Shown here: one piece after another, positions 10,138-18,152 of the stretch
Position numbering within the stretch: the first letter of the stretch is position 1
Layout: every line of letters starts with the position of its first letter
Source: Marinicauda pacifica
GTDB lineage: Bacteria > Pseudomonadota > Alphaproteobacteria > Caulobacterales > Maricaulaceae
Assembly (NCBI RefSeq): GCF_004793635.1
Contig: NZ_SRXV01000001.1
Location: forward strand, 124,001-188,000
Direction of reading: 5' to 3'
DNA length: 64,000 bases
The notes under the pieces: model-generated
What the model was told of the DNA's origin: nothing
Database searches by the model: none
Seen by the model: only the letters and a program-made list of their open reading frames with translations
Made by a program: the position numbers and the translations under genes

Positions 10138-10161
10138 GGCGGCCCGCGAAAACGGGCCGCC
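10138..10161 (-). terminator. Terminator-like hairpin in the purC leader
   Basis: GGCGGCCCG (10138-10146) pairs perfectly with CGGGCCGCC (10153-10161) across a 6-base loop. On the minus strand it is followed by TCTTCTCATTTTTG, a T-rich run starting a few bases after the stem. No minus-strand gene ends upstream of it, since the neighbour at 10304 is divergent. It therefore lies either in the 5' leader of purC, where attenuation is possible, or upstream of the promoter. Confidence 0.5.
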
Positions 10162-10303
10162 AATTCGGGCGTGACCATAATGGCAAAGCCGGCCTGCTGC
10201 AACAGAGCGTCCATGCCGTCCAGCCTACCGTGACAGATTGATTATCGCGCCGCCGCACGATACTTCCAACAAGGAAAGCCCGCCTTTGATGAGAGGAATT
10301 GAC

Positions 10304-10627
10304 ATGCCGAACTTCAACGACCGCGAGAAGGCATTCGAAAACAAGTACGTTCACGACCAGGACCTCGAATTCAAGGCACAGGTGCGCCGCAACCGCCTGC
10401 TCGCGGCATGGGCCGGCGAGCTGATGGGCCTCTCCGCCGACGAGATCGACGCCTACAAGAAGGAATTGGTCAAGGTCGACTTCGAGGAGCCCGGCGACGA
10501 GGACGTGTTCCGCAAGGTGCGCGCCGATTTCGATGCGAAGAATGTGGACCAGTCCGACCACCAGCTGCGCCGCACGATGGACGAGTTGATGGCCGAGGCG
10601 CGCGAACAGGTCCGCAGCGAGGGCTGA
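10304..10627 (+). CDS. F1-ATPase inhibitor zeta subunit (DUF1476)
   Basis: The 107-residue protein begins 'MPNFNDREKAFENKYVHD' and continues 'LEFKAQVRRNRLLAAWAGE LMG', the hallmark of the alphaproteobacterial DUF1476 family. Its Paracoccus member is the zeta subunit, which blocks ATP hydrolysis by F1. ATG 10304 is selected because the conserved N terminus begins there and AGGAA precedes it. The upstream in-frame extension is not conserved. Its stop overlaps the next start (TGATG). Confidence 0.9.
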   Translation: MPNFNDREKAFENKYVHDQDLEFKAQVRRNRLLAAWAGELMGLSADEIDAYKKELVKVDFEEPGDEDVFRKVRADFDAKNVDQSDHQLRRTMDELMAEAREQVRSEG

Positions 10628-11094
10628 TGGCCCGGCTCGGCCGCATCGAAGAGGCCGGCGCGGACATGTCTGCCCTTCCCGCCTTGCCGGACGGCAAGAT
10701 CGTGCTCGTGATGGACGGAAATTGCGCGTTGTGCTCGCTGGGCGCGCGGACCATTGCGCGCAGCGACCGCGACGATGTGTGCCGGATCGCCACCGTCCAG
10801 TCGCCCACAGGCCGGGCCTTGCTGAAACATTTCCGGCTCGACCCGGAAGACCCCTGGTCCTGGCTTGCGCTGGTCGAGGGCGAGGCGTTGACCTCCAGCG
10901 ACGCAATCATCGCGGTCGGAAAGCGCCTGTCCCTTCCCTGGCGGGCGCTGGCCCATGTCGGGTCGTGGCTGCCGCGGGGCCCGCGCGAATGGGCCTATCG
11001 CGTGGTCGCGCGCAATCGCTACGCCTGGTTCGGGCGCAACGATCTGTGCGCCATACCCGACCCAAGGCTGCGCGCCCGCCTGATCGACAGCTGA
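10627..11094 (+). CDS. DCC-family thiol-disulfide oxidoreductase-like protein (DUF393)
   Basis: The 155-residue protein carries 'VMDGNCALCSLGART' near residue 30, the DxxCxxC motif that names the DCC family. The rest fits the thioredoxin-like DUF393 pattern, ending in 'RNRYAWFGRNDLC'. Substrates are unknown for most members. ATG 10627 shares one base with the DUF1476 stop, so translation is likely coupled. A second ATG at 10666 would remove only 13 non-conserved residues. It converges on the M15-type peptidase gene. Confidence 0.82.
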   Translation: MARLGRIEEAGADMSALPALPDGKIVLVMDGNCALCSLGARTIARSDRDDVCRIATVQSPTGRALLKHFRLDPEDPWSWLALVEGEALTSSDAIIAVGKRLSLPWRALAHVGSWLPRGPREWAYRVVARNRYAWFGRNDLCAIPDPRLRARLIDS

Positions 11095-11140
11095 CGCGCG
11101 GTCAGCGAAGACTTGGCGGGTTGGCGCTTGGAGAGAGGCG

Positions 11141-12238
11141 CTAGCTGCCGCGGCGGCCCCAGCGGGCTACGCTGCCCCGGCCATCGACATGCACGAACGG
11201 ACCGTGTGCGGCATTGGCGCCATAGGCCCCGATCCCGCCTGCGGGCAGCTCGTCGCTCTTGGTGAACAGCTCGCTGGCGAAATCGTACAGGAATTCCGCG
11301 TCCGCCCGGGTGACCCGGTTATCGCCGTCGATATCGTCCATCACATTATTCTGCGGATCGGTATCGACGAAGACATCGGCCGCATCCCCATACATGTGAC
11401 GCGACCGCGACGCGGAGCCGATCGCCGTGTTGTAGAAGGGCGTGCGGTACCCGCTCATCACGAAGAAGCTCTCGGCATCGGTGCGGTCTGCCGCGTTCAG
11501 CTCCCGGATGAGGGCTTCGATCCGTGTCAGCATCGGCTCGGTCACCATCAGGAATTTCGGCCAGTGGGCCGGCTGCTGCTTGCAGATGAACTGGCCGATG
11601 GTGAAGTTGGGCGAGACCGGGACATCCATGTCGCCCTGCGTCAGGCGGATCAGGCCCTCGGGCGTATCTTCGGGATACTCGCCGATCCGGTAGCCTTCCA
11701 TCACGGTATTGGAGCCCCGATCGTCCATCTCGCTCAGGACGAAGACGGTCAGGCGCTGTAACTCTCCATCCGGGTTGAAGGCCACCAGCCGGTGAATGCC
11801 CGGCTCGTCCGGCGCGGTCCAGCTATGGCTGCTGGCCAGGCCCGTGGCTCGTTCGCTGTCGACGCCGATGGCAAACTCGCCTTCTGCCTCCAGGCTTAGA
11901 GTCTCGCCAGGCATGAGGGTTTCATGCCAGAGCGGGTAGGGCGCCTCGTCGCCGTTCACCGCGACGTTCAGCCAAGTGTCCTTGGGCGGCGTCCGGTCGG
12001 GCCGGTTGGCAAGCTCGGTCAGAACCTCGTCCAGCCTTTCACCGCCGGCCGGCGCGCTTTCTTCTGACTGGCCGGGCGAGGACGCCGGGCTCTCCTGCAC
12101 GCCAGATGGGGCTTCGGTCCGGGCTTGCGTCCGGGGCAGCTGCGTTTGCGGATCGCTTTGCGAGCTCACCTCGTCGGCGCATGCCGTCGAGGCGAACAGC
12201 GCGAACGCTGCCGTGCTGAGGCAAAGACGCTTACGCAT
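11141..12238 (-). CDS. M15-type (DUF882-like) metallopeptidase, exported
   Basis: The 365-residue protein starts with a signal peptide ('KRLCLSTAAFALFASTACA'), possibly with a lipobox Cys, then a Ser/Pro/Gln-rich linker to about residue 65. The C-terminal third has the zinc peptidase layout 'MSGYRTPFYN', 'SRHMYGDAADV' (His and Asp ligands) and 'FVHVDGR' (His ligand). Such enzymes trim peptidoglycan stems. A Ca-binding-like 'DIDGDNRVTRADAE' segment (EF-hand/dockerin-like) lies between the ligands. ATG 12238 overlaps the upstream L,D-transpeptidase TAA by 8 bases, so the pair is translated together. Confidence 0.85.
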   Translation of the reverse strand: MRKRLCLSTAAFALFASTACADEVSSQSDPQTQLPRTQARTEAPSGVQESPASSPGQSEESAPAGGERLDEVLTELANRPDRTPPKDTWLNVAVNGDEAPYPLWHETLMPGETLSLEAEGEFAIGVDSERATGLASSHSWTAPDEPGIHRLVAFNPDGELQRLTVFVLSEMDDRGSNTVMEGYRIGEYPEDTPEGLIRLTQGDMDVPVSPNFTIGQFICKQQPAHWPKFLMVTEPMLTRIEALIRELNAADRTDAESFFVMSGYRTPFYNTAIGSASRSRHMYGDAADVFVDTDPQNNVMDDIDGDNRVTRADAEFLYDFASELFTKSDELPAGGIGAYGANAAHGPFVHVDGRGSVARWGRRGS

Positions 12239-14042
12239 CGGTGGGCACCTCGTCATTGCGCCCGTCGATGCGGGCTTCCTGGGTGGAATCGGTGATCGGG
12301 GTCTGGCCGGTCTGGTCGGCAAAGGAGACCGGGTTGTCCCGCATGGCCTGCAGCGTCGCCGCGTCCCAGCCATAGATGTCGGGATGGAAGCGGGCATCGC
12401 CGGTCTCGTCGACGGTGGCGGTGAAATACACGGTGTGGATCGGAACCGGGTTCTCCAGTTCGAGCCGCTCAAGCTCCTGTCCGGCGACGACGTCGCGAAC
12501 GTTCTGCGCGTCCAGCCGCTCGTCCTGACTGGCCAGCCAGTCACTCATGCGCAGCGGCTCGGCCAGGCGGATACACCCGGAGCTGAAGCTGCGGTGCGCA
12601 TCGTCGAACAGGTGCTGGGCCGGCGTCCCGTGCAGATAGATGGCCTGGTTGTTGGGGAACATGAATTTCAGCTCGCCCAGCGCGTTCTCTTCGCCGGGTT
12701 CCTGGACCAGCCGGTATTCCTCTGCGACGTCCTGCGTATCCCACGAGACCGTGTCCGGGTCGGCGCGCTCGCCGGTATCGCGGTCGAGCACGAAATAATC
12801 GTGGCTCTCGATGTAGTCTCCGCTCCCGCGAATATCGTCCAGCTTGTCGCGTTCCAGAATGCTCTCCGGCACGTACCAGCGCGGGTTGGCCACCAGGTAT
12901 TCGAGCGAATCGGTCAGCATCGGCGTCTGCCGGCTGCTGCGGCCCACGATTGCCTTCATCTCGACGGCCACCTCCCCATCCTCATAGGCGCGCGCCTTGT
13001 AGGCGGGGATGTTCACGCGCACATGCGTCGGCGCGAAGCGTTCGGGCGCCCAGCGCCATCGTTCCAGATTGGCGTCGATGCGATCGACGAGATCGCCGGG
13101 TGTCGCGTTGAGTTCGGCCAGCGTGCTCGGGCCGACAATCCCGTCAACCTTGAGCCCCCGGTCGCGCTGGAAGGCTTTGAGAACCTCGGACAGCTCTTCG
13201 GTGAACAGCGCGGTATGCGCTTCCTCCCGTGTAGCCCCGGATTGTGTCTCGACCTCGCGCACCGGCGCGTCTGGCACGTCGTAATCCTCGGCGGCCAGAC
13301 GCGTTCGCAAGTCCTCCACGATCGCATCCTCATCGCCGACCTCGATCAGCTCGCCGGGGGCGTCGATAGCCTCCCAGCTGTCGGTCTCGGCGCGCGCGCG
13401 ATAATGTCCGCGCAGCTCGCGCAGGCTGGAGAATTCGTCATGGTCGGGGTCCAGCTCGCTATAGTCGAACAGGCCTTCGCCCGCCTCGGCCAGCCAGAGC
13501 GAGAGGTTCTCGGACGCGGTATCCTCGATGACGGGCGCATCGGCGATGTCGCCGGGGTCGGTGACGCCGTTGACCCGCGCATCGGCGTAAAGAAGGAACG
13601 CGGCTGTCAGTGTCAGGTCGGCCCGGGCGCGTTCGGTGTCGCTCAGCCTGTCGAGGGCGCCGATATCGCGCACACGCTCCAGCAGGCCAGGAGCGATATA
13701 GACTCCCGACTGCGGCGCCTCTTCCAGCGCACGCACAAGATCGCGCACACCCCCTCTGTCCCAGATCGAGTCGAAGACCCGGATCGCATAGGCTTTTTCC
13801 GCCGCGGTCATCAGGCCTTCGGCGTCCGGACCGATCATGGCCCGCAGCGTATCGTCCACCATCGCTTCCTGAATGGCTCCGGCCACGCTCGATTGCGCGA
13901 TGGCGCCGTCCGGCCCGGTGGTCTCGCCCTGCACCTCGGGATCGACCCGGCTCATCGGCGTCTGGGCGGGCGAGGGGGTTGAGATGGCTAGAATGGCAGC
14001 GCTCGAAAGAAGAAAGGCGCGCGCAGTGCTTTGGTAAGTCAT
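12231..14042 (-). CDS. L,D-transpeptidase of the YcbB/LdtD type
   Basis: The enzyme makes 3-3 cross-links in peptidoglycan. The 603-residue protein has a signal peptide (about residues 1-26, ending 'STPSPAQ'), a long scaffold region, a peptidoglycan-binding helix set at 'LKAFQRDRGLKVDGIVGPST' (about 300-320) and the YkuD catalytic domain. The catalytic motif is 'SFSSGCIRLAEPLR' with Cys near residue 490, preceded by 'IYLHGTPAQHLFDD'. Length and order match YcbB-family proteins. It is first in a minus-strand series with the M15 peptidase, and overlaps it by 8 bases. Confidence 0.93.
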   Translation of the reverse strand: MTYQSTARAFLLSSAAILAISTPSPAQTPMSRVDPEVQGETTGPDGAIAQSSVAGAIQEAMVDDTLRAMIGPDAEGLMTAAEKAYAIRVFDSIWDRGGVRDLVRALEEAPQSGVYIAPGLLERVRDIGALDRLSDTERARADLTLTAAFLLYADARVNGVTDPGDIADAPVIEDTASENLSLWLAEAGEGLFDYSELDPDHDEFSSLRELRGHYRARAETDSWEAIDAPGELIEVGDEDAIVEDLRTRLAAEDYDVPDAPVREVETQSGATREEAHTALFTEELSEVLKAFQRDRGLKVDGIVGPSTLAELNATPGDLVDRIDANLERWRWAPERFAPTHVRVNIPAYKARAYEDGEVAVEMKAIVGRSSRQTPMLTDSLEYLVANPRWYVPESILERDKLDDIRGSGDYIESHDYFVLDRDTGERADPDTVSWDTQDVAEEYRLVQEPGEENALGELKFMFPNNQAIYLHGTPAQHLFDDAHRSFSSGCIRLAEPLRMSDWLASQDERLDAQNVRDVVAGQELERLELENPVPIHTVYFTATVDETGDARFHPDIYGWDAATLQAMRDNPVSFADQTGQTPITDSTQEARIDGRNDEVPTDA

Positions 14043-14126
14043 GACGTTTGAGGCGTCCTTGCGTCAGCTTTGCTGAATCAAGAGCCTTTGGAGGAGTCGC
14101 GTTCCGATTTGTCTGCAGACGCGGTC

Positions 14127-14651
14127 CTAGTTCGCGTCCTCGTCGTCTTTATCGTCAAGCGACTTGGGGCCTTTATCCTCTTTTGTTTCGAAGACGGAGT
14201 GTTCCAGCCTGCGCAGACCGACGAGGACAAGCAGCGCGATGACGATGGCAGTCCCTGGCAGCAGAATATGCCCGACGCCGATCGACACACCGATGGCGCC
14301 GGCGAGCCAGAGCGCGGCGGCGGTCGTCACCCCCCGCACATCGGCGCCGGAGCGGATGATCGACCCGGCCGCGATGAAGGCGACACCGGAGGTGACAGCC
14401 TCGATCACTCGGATCGGGTCAGGGCGTGACCCATCCTGCTCGCCGGTAATCATGACAGTCATGCCCAGCGCAGTCAGGGTGAACAGGCAGGCGGCCAGGC
14501 TGACCAGCATGTTGGTGCGCAGCCCGGCATTACGTTCGGGGTCTTCGCGCTCCAGCCCGATAAACGCGCCGGCAATCGCCGCCAGAAACAGGCGAAACGC
14601 CGCGACGGGGTAGGACTCCGCTGGCCCGGTCTGGAAGATGGCCTCGAACAT
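14127..14651 (-). CDS. MgtC/SapB family membrane protein
   Basis: The 174-residue protein has the MgtC signature: 'AAIAGAFIGLEREDPER' (conserved GLERE), 'GLRTNMLVSLAACLF' and 'GVAFIAAGSIIRSG...VRGVTTAAALWLAGAIG'. Four to five membrane segments are visible. The acidic tail 'ETKEDKGPKSLDDKDDEDAN' is cytosolic by inference. MgtC proteins help growth in low Mg2+ and, in pathogens, inhibit the host-contacted F1Fo ATPase; the role in a free-living bacterium is less clear. ATG 14651 begins at the first conserved stretch. Confidence 0.9.
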   Translation of the reverse strand: MFEAIFQTGPAESYPVAAFRLFLAAIAGAFIGLEREDPERNAGLRTNMLVSLAACLFTLTALGMTVMITGEQDGSRPDPIRVIEAVTSGVAFIAAGSIIRSGADVRGVTTAAALWLAGAIGVSIGVGHILLPGTAIVIALLVLVGLRRLEHSVFETKEDKGPKSLDDKDDEDAN

Positions 14652-14700
14652 GTCGCCTCCTCTGCTCTTTGAACGGAGGGGTGGCGCGAAGGTTCCCCGG

Positions 14701-15135
14701 TCAGAGCCCGAAGGACTCCCGGCGTTCGACCACCGCCAGCGCATGCTCGAACGCGCCGCGTATGTCCGCATCGCTGTAATGCATGGTGATGCGCGCCAGC
14801 CGGTCGCCGGTCTCGCGGTCGACCAGCAGCAGGAAGCCCGTGGCGCCCCTTTCTTCATCGAGAAGACGCGTCAGTCCTTCCTCCCGGGCGAGATCCTCGA
14901 CACCCAGCCGCCGGCCCAGCGTGAAATCGAAGGTCACGAACTCGATGGGCGCGTCCCGGTAGTCCGCGCTGATCCGGTCCAGGCGCGGTTCGAGAACCCG
15001 GCAGGGCCCGCACCAGTCCGACCGGAAGGTCGCGGCCACCAGCCGCGGCTCCTGCGGGCTTTGGGCGAGGCTTGCCGCGGACGCGCACAGCCACAGCGCC
15101 ATCACCGCGAACGCACGCCGAAGGGAAAGCTGCAT
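14701..15135 (-). CDS. Exported thioredoxin-domain protein
   Basis: The 144-residue protein has a cleavable signal peptide ('LWLCASAASLAQS') and a thioredoxin active site 'FRSDWCGPCRVLEPRLDR' with WCGPC near residue 45. It probably reduces or shuffles periplasmic thiols. ATG 15135 is chosen because AGGAGA lies about 6 bases upstream and the signal peptide begins there; the upstream extension would spoil the signal. The partner reductase is not in the window. Confidence 0.85.
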   Translation of the reverse strand: MQLSLRRAFAVMALWLCASAASLAQSPQEPRLVAATFRSDWCGPCRVLEPRLDRISADYRDAPIEFVTFDFTLGRRLGVEDLAREEGLTRLLDEERGATGFLLLVDRETGDRLARITMHYSDADIRGAFEHALAVVERRESFGL

Positions 15136-15243
15136 CTGCGTCTCCTGTGTGAAGGCCGCGACGGGACGAAGGCCCACCGTATCACACGCTGAAATCCCGG
15201 GCGAAGCGCAGCGCAGACCCGGGACCTGGAAAGCGCTCCCCGC

Positions 15244-16191
15244 CTACCTCTCGCACTCATGATCGGTGAGCCCTGAGATATCGACCAGGCCGGTTTCGCG
15301 ATCCACATCGATGCGCGCATGGCGCAGCACATCCAGCCCGATGATGAGGGCCGGTTCGTCCGCCCAGCCACGCACGTCGAAGGCGTGAACGTCGGCGACC
15401 GAGACATAGAACCAGCCCATGCACAAATCGCCCACCTCAAGCCCGGCCACAAGCTTGCGCTCATAGCTCACCACGGTTTCGCTGGAACTGACCCCTTCCA
15501 CCTGTGTCGTCTGTGCCGAGCGGCCGCCGCGTGCTGCGCGGGCGAGCGCCATGTTGCCCAGCGACGCCGTCGCGCCGGTATCGATCATGATCTTGATCGG
15601 GGTGGACACCCCGCCCACACGCGCTTCGCCCAGCATCAGCCGTTCGGGGGAGAGGCGCAGGTCGCCGCGAAGCGGACCCCCCTCGGTCAGGCGAAGCTGT
15701 GCGGCTGGAAGGTCGAGGCTGTAGCCGCCCGCGCCAATCGCGTCCGCCCCCATCAGGCCGGCGGCATGGAAGGCACGCGTCTGATCGTCGAACAGGACGA
15801 TCGCGTTGACGGCGCGGGATCCGGCGCCGAAATCGAACCCGGACAGCGTGAAGTATTCGGTGTCGAACGCGCCGGTCATCGAATCGGCACGCCGATAGCG
15901 CGATGCGTCGCGCTGATAGCCGAGCTGGGCGGCCACCGGTTCGGCGACGGCGGTGTGCGTGGTTGCGGTATCGAAAATGAAGGGAACGCGGTCGACCGGT
16001 TCGAGATAGCCGCGAAACCGGACCGGTTCGCCCAGGTCGACCGTGATCGAGTAATGACCGGCAACGGCCTGGTGCAGATCATAGCTTCGATCCTGCGAGG
16101 CCACCCCAGGCGTGGGGCCGGCCACGCTCATGGCCGCTCCCGCTGCAATCCCTGCTGCAATCCCCGCTGCAATCATCGACAGGACGGCCAC
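15244..16191 (-). CDS. Retropepsin-like aspartic protease family protein, exported
   Basis: The 315-residue protein has a repeat-bearing signal segment and two pepsin-like halves. The first half shows 'FIFDTATTHTAV' (DTAT) near residue 74, the second 'IMIDTGATASLG' (DTGA) near residue 207. 'LMGADAI' and 'IIGLDVLRHARID' are the matching flap/loop motifs. Bacterial members of this group are periplasmic aspartyl proteases. The second site has the full DTG triplet and the first has DTA, so activity may rest on one or both halves within a single chain. It is tandem with but separate from purB. Confidence 0.8.
   Translation of the reverse strand: MAVLSMIAAGIAAGIAAGAAMSVAGPTPGVASQDRSYDLHQAVAGHYSITVDLGEPVRFRGYLEPVDRVPFIFDTATTHTAVAEPVAAQLGYQRDASRYRRADSMTGAFDTEYFTLSGFDFGAGSRAVNAIVLFDDQTRAFHAAGLMGADAIGAGGYSLDLPAAQLRLTEGGPLRGDLRLSPERLMLGEARVGGVSTPIKIMIDTGATASLGNMALARAARGGRSAQTTQVEGVSSSETVVSYERKLVAGLEVGDLCMGWFYVSVADVHAFDVRGWADEPALIIGLDVLRHARIDVDRETGLVDISGLTDHECER
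16141..16176. repeat. Three tandem 12-base units in a signal peptide
   Basis: Three near-identical units (CGCTGCAATCCC-like, 12 bases each) at 16141-16152, 16153-16164 and 16165-16176 encode the repeated 'IAAG' block at the start of the aspartic protease-like protein. Such repeats can change in copy number by slippage, lengthening or shortening the hydrophobic core. Confidence 0.9.
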
Positions 16192-16258
16192 GCTGTCTCC
16201 CTTCGCACGGTCTCGTTGCGAATTAGAGCGCGGCCATCATCGCGATGCAAGGCGAGGC

Positions 16259-17563
16259 TTAGCTCGCCCCGAACACCCGCGCGAAGATGGTGTCGACATG
16301 CTTGGCGTGGAAGCTCTCGTCGAACAGCGCGTCGATCTCGCGGTCCGAAAGCCGGTCCATGACCTCGCCATCGGCCTTCAGCCGGTCGCGCAGATGCCCG
16401 CCTTCGTCCCACGTCGCCAGCGCATTGCGCTGGACCAGGCGGTAGGAGTCTTCGCGGCTGACCCCCTTCTGGGTCAGGGCCAGCAGCACGCGCTGCGAAT
16501 TGTGAAGCCCGCCCTGCGCATCCAGATTGGCCTTCATGGCTTCCTCGCGCACGACCAGCTTCTCGATCACGCCCGCCGCGCGATGCAGGGCGAAATCGAG
16601 ATGGACGGTGGCGTCCGGCCCTATCCCGCGCTCGACCGAAGAGTGGGAAATATCGCGCTCGTGCCACAGCGCGACATTCTCCATGGCCGGCATCACCGCC
16701 GAGCGCACGAGGCGCGCCAGGCCGGTCAGGTTCTCGGTCAGGATCGGGTTGCGCTTGTGCGGCATGGCCGAGGAGCCTTTCTGCCCCTTGGAGAAGAATT
16801 CTTCGGCCTCGCGCACTTCGCTGCGCTGGAGGTGACGGATTTCCACCGCCAGATTCTCGATCGAGCTCGCCACCAGGCCAAGCACGGCGAAGTAGTTCGC
16901 GTGCCGGTCGCGCGGGATGACCTGGCTGGAGACCGGCTCGGGCGTCAGGCCGAGCTGCTCGGCGACATGCTCTTCCACGCGCGGATCGATATTGGCGAAC
17001 GTGCCGACCGCGCCGGAGATGGCGCAGGTCGCGATTTCCTCGCGCGCGGCGATGAGGCGGGTGCGGGCCCGGTCAAACTCGGCATAGAAGCGCGCCAGCT
17101 TGATACCGAACGTGGTCGGCTCCGCGTGGATGCCGTGGCTGCGCCCGATGCAGACCGTGTTCTTGTGCTCCTTCGCCCGTGTCGCCAGCGCGGCCAGCAG
17201 CCGGTCGAGGCCGGCCAGCAGCAGGTCGGCGGCATCGCGCATCTGCACCGCCAGGCAGGTGTCCAGCACGTCCGAACTCGTCAGGCCCTGGTGCACGAAG
17301 CGGGCCTGCTCGCCCACATGCTCGCCCAGATGGGTCAGGAAGGCGATGACGTCGTGTTTGACCTCGCGCTCGATTTCGTCGATGCGCGCAATGTCGAATT
17401 CGACATCCTTGGCCGTCCACACCGCTTCGGCTGCCGATTGCGGCACGACGCCCAGCTCGGCCAGCTTGTCGGTCGCGTGCGCTTCGATCAGGAACCAGAT
17501 CCGGTATTTGTTTTCCGGGCTCCAGATCGCTTCCATTTCCGGGCGGGTATAGCGGGGGATCAT
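16259..17563 (-). CDS. purB: Adenylosuccinate lyase
   Basis: PurB cleaves adenylosuccinate to AMP and SAICAR to AICAR. The 434-residue protein starts 'MIPRYTRPEMEAIWSPENKY', as in bacterial PurB, and contains 'TSSDVLDTCLAVQM' and the fumarase-family signature loop 'GSSAMPHKRNPI' (about residue 265). It is on the same strand as, but distant from, the purCSQL operon. The upstream lipoprotein RidA gene stops 3 bases before its ATG (stop at 17567, start at 17563), suggesting a two-gene operon. Confidence 0.97.
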   Translation of the reverse strand: MIPRYTRPEMEAIWSPENKYRIWFLIEAHATDKLAELGVVPQSAAEAVWTAKDVEFDIARIDEIEREVKHDVIAFLTHLGEHVGEQARFVHQGLTSSDVLDTCLAVQMRDAADLLLAGLDRLLAALATRAKEHKNTVCIGRSHGIHAEPTTFGIKLARFYAEFDRARTRLIAAREEIATCAISGAVGTFANIDPRVEEHVAEQLGLTPEPVSSQVIPRDRHANYFAVLGLVASSIENLAVEIRHLQRSEVREAEEFFSKGQKGSSAMPHKRNPILTENLTGLARLVRSAVMPAMENVALWHERDISHSSVERGIGPDATVHLDFALHRAAGVIEKLVVREEAMKANLDAQGGLHNSQRVLLALTQKGVSREDSYRLVQRNALATWDEGGHLRDRLKADGEVMDRLSDREIDALFDESFHAKHVDTIFARVFGAS

Positions 17564-17566
17564 GTC

Positions 17567-18088
17567 TTACTCGGTCTCTTCACGGGGCTGGCCGGGGACG
17601 TGCGCGACCGCCTCGATGGCGACACGCGCGCCCGGCTGGGGCAGGGCGGCAATTCCCACGACGCTGCGCGCCGGGGCATGGGGGCGAAGGCGCGTGCCGA
17701 AAGCGCGCTGCCAGGCCCTGGTAAAGCCCGCGCTGTCGATCTCGCCGGTCTCGGCCACGATCATCACACGGGTGAAAACGAGGGTCTCATAGCTCAGACC
17801 CCGGTCGCGCAACACCTCGTCCAGCACGGTCAGCGCAGCCCCGGTCTGGCTTTCCACATCGCCGGGAATGCGTCCGGTCTCGTCGGCCGGGGCGGTGACT
17901 GCCGAAACAAAGACCAGATCGCCCGCCTCGGCCAGCGTCCGGTAGGCACCCAGCGTTCCGGACCGCACCTCGCTCAGGCTGGCGGACGCAGGTTCGCTGG
18001 CTTCAGGCTCACGCTCCTGCCCGCAGGCGCCGAGCATCATCGCGCCGCAAAGCGCCAGGGAGGAAACGGAAAATCGCGCAGCGCGCAT
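17567..18088 (-). CDS. RidA (YjgF/UK114) domain lipoprotein
   Basis: The 173-residue protein has a lipoprotein signal ('CGAMMLGACGQ', lipobox Cys near residue 23) and then a RidA domain ('AYRTLAEAGDLVFVSAV', 'QTGAALTVLDEVLRDRGLSYE', 'PARSVVGIAALPQPGARVAIEAVA'). Cytosolic RidA hydrolyses reactive enamines and imines. Here the domain would sit in the periplasm on a lipid anchor, so substrate and role are unclear. ATG 18088 with AAGG 9 bases upstream is preferred over TTG 18103. It precedes purB by 3 bases. Confidence 0.85.
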   Translation of the reverse strand: MRAARFSVSSLALCGAMMLGACGQEREPEASEPASASLSEVRSGTLGAYRTLAEAGDLVFVSAVTAPADETGRIPGDVESQTGAALTVLDEVLRDRGLSYETLVFTRVMIVAETGEIDSAGFTRAWQRAFGTRLRPHAPARSVVGIAALPQPGARVAIEAVAHVPGQPREETE

Positions 18089-18152
18089 CTGTTGAGCCTT
18101 CAAGCTGGAAAGGGCCGTGTCACAGCGAGAACGCCCGATTGTCCCGGTCGCG

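Noticed and set aside
11976..13982. Plus-strand open frame over the L,D-transpeptidase and M15 genes
   Set aside because: Antisense shadow in GC-rich DNA; the minus-strand genes show catalytic motifs.
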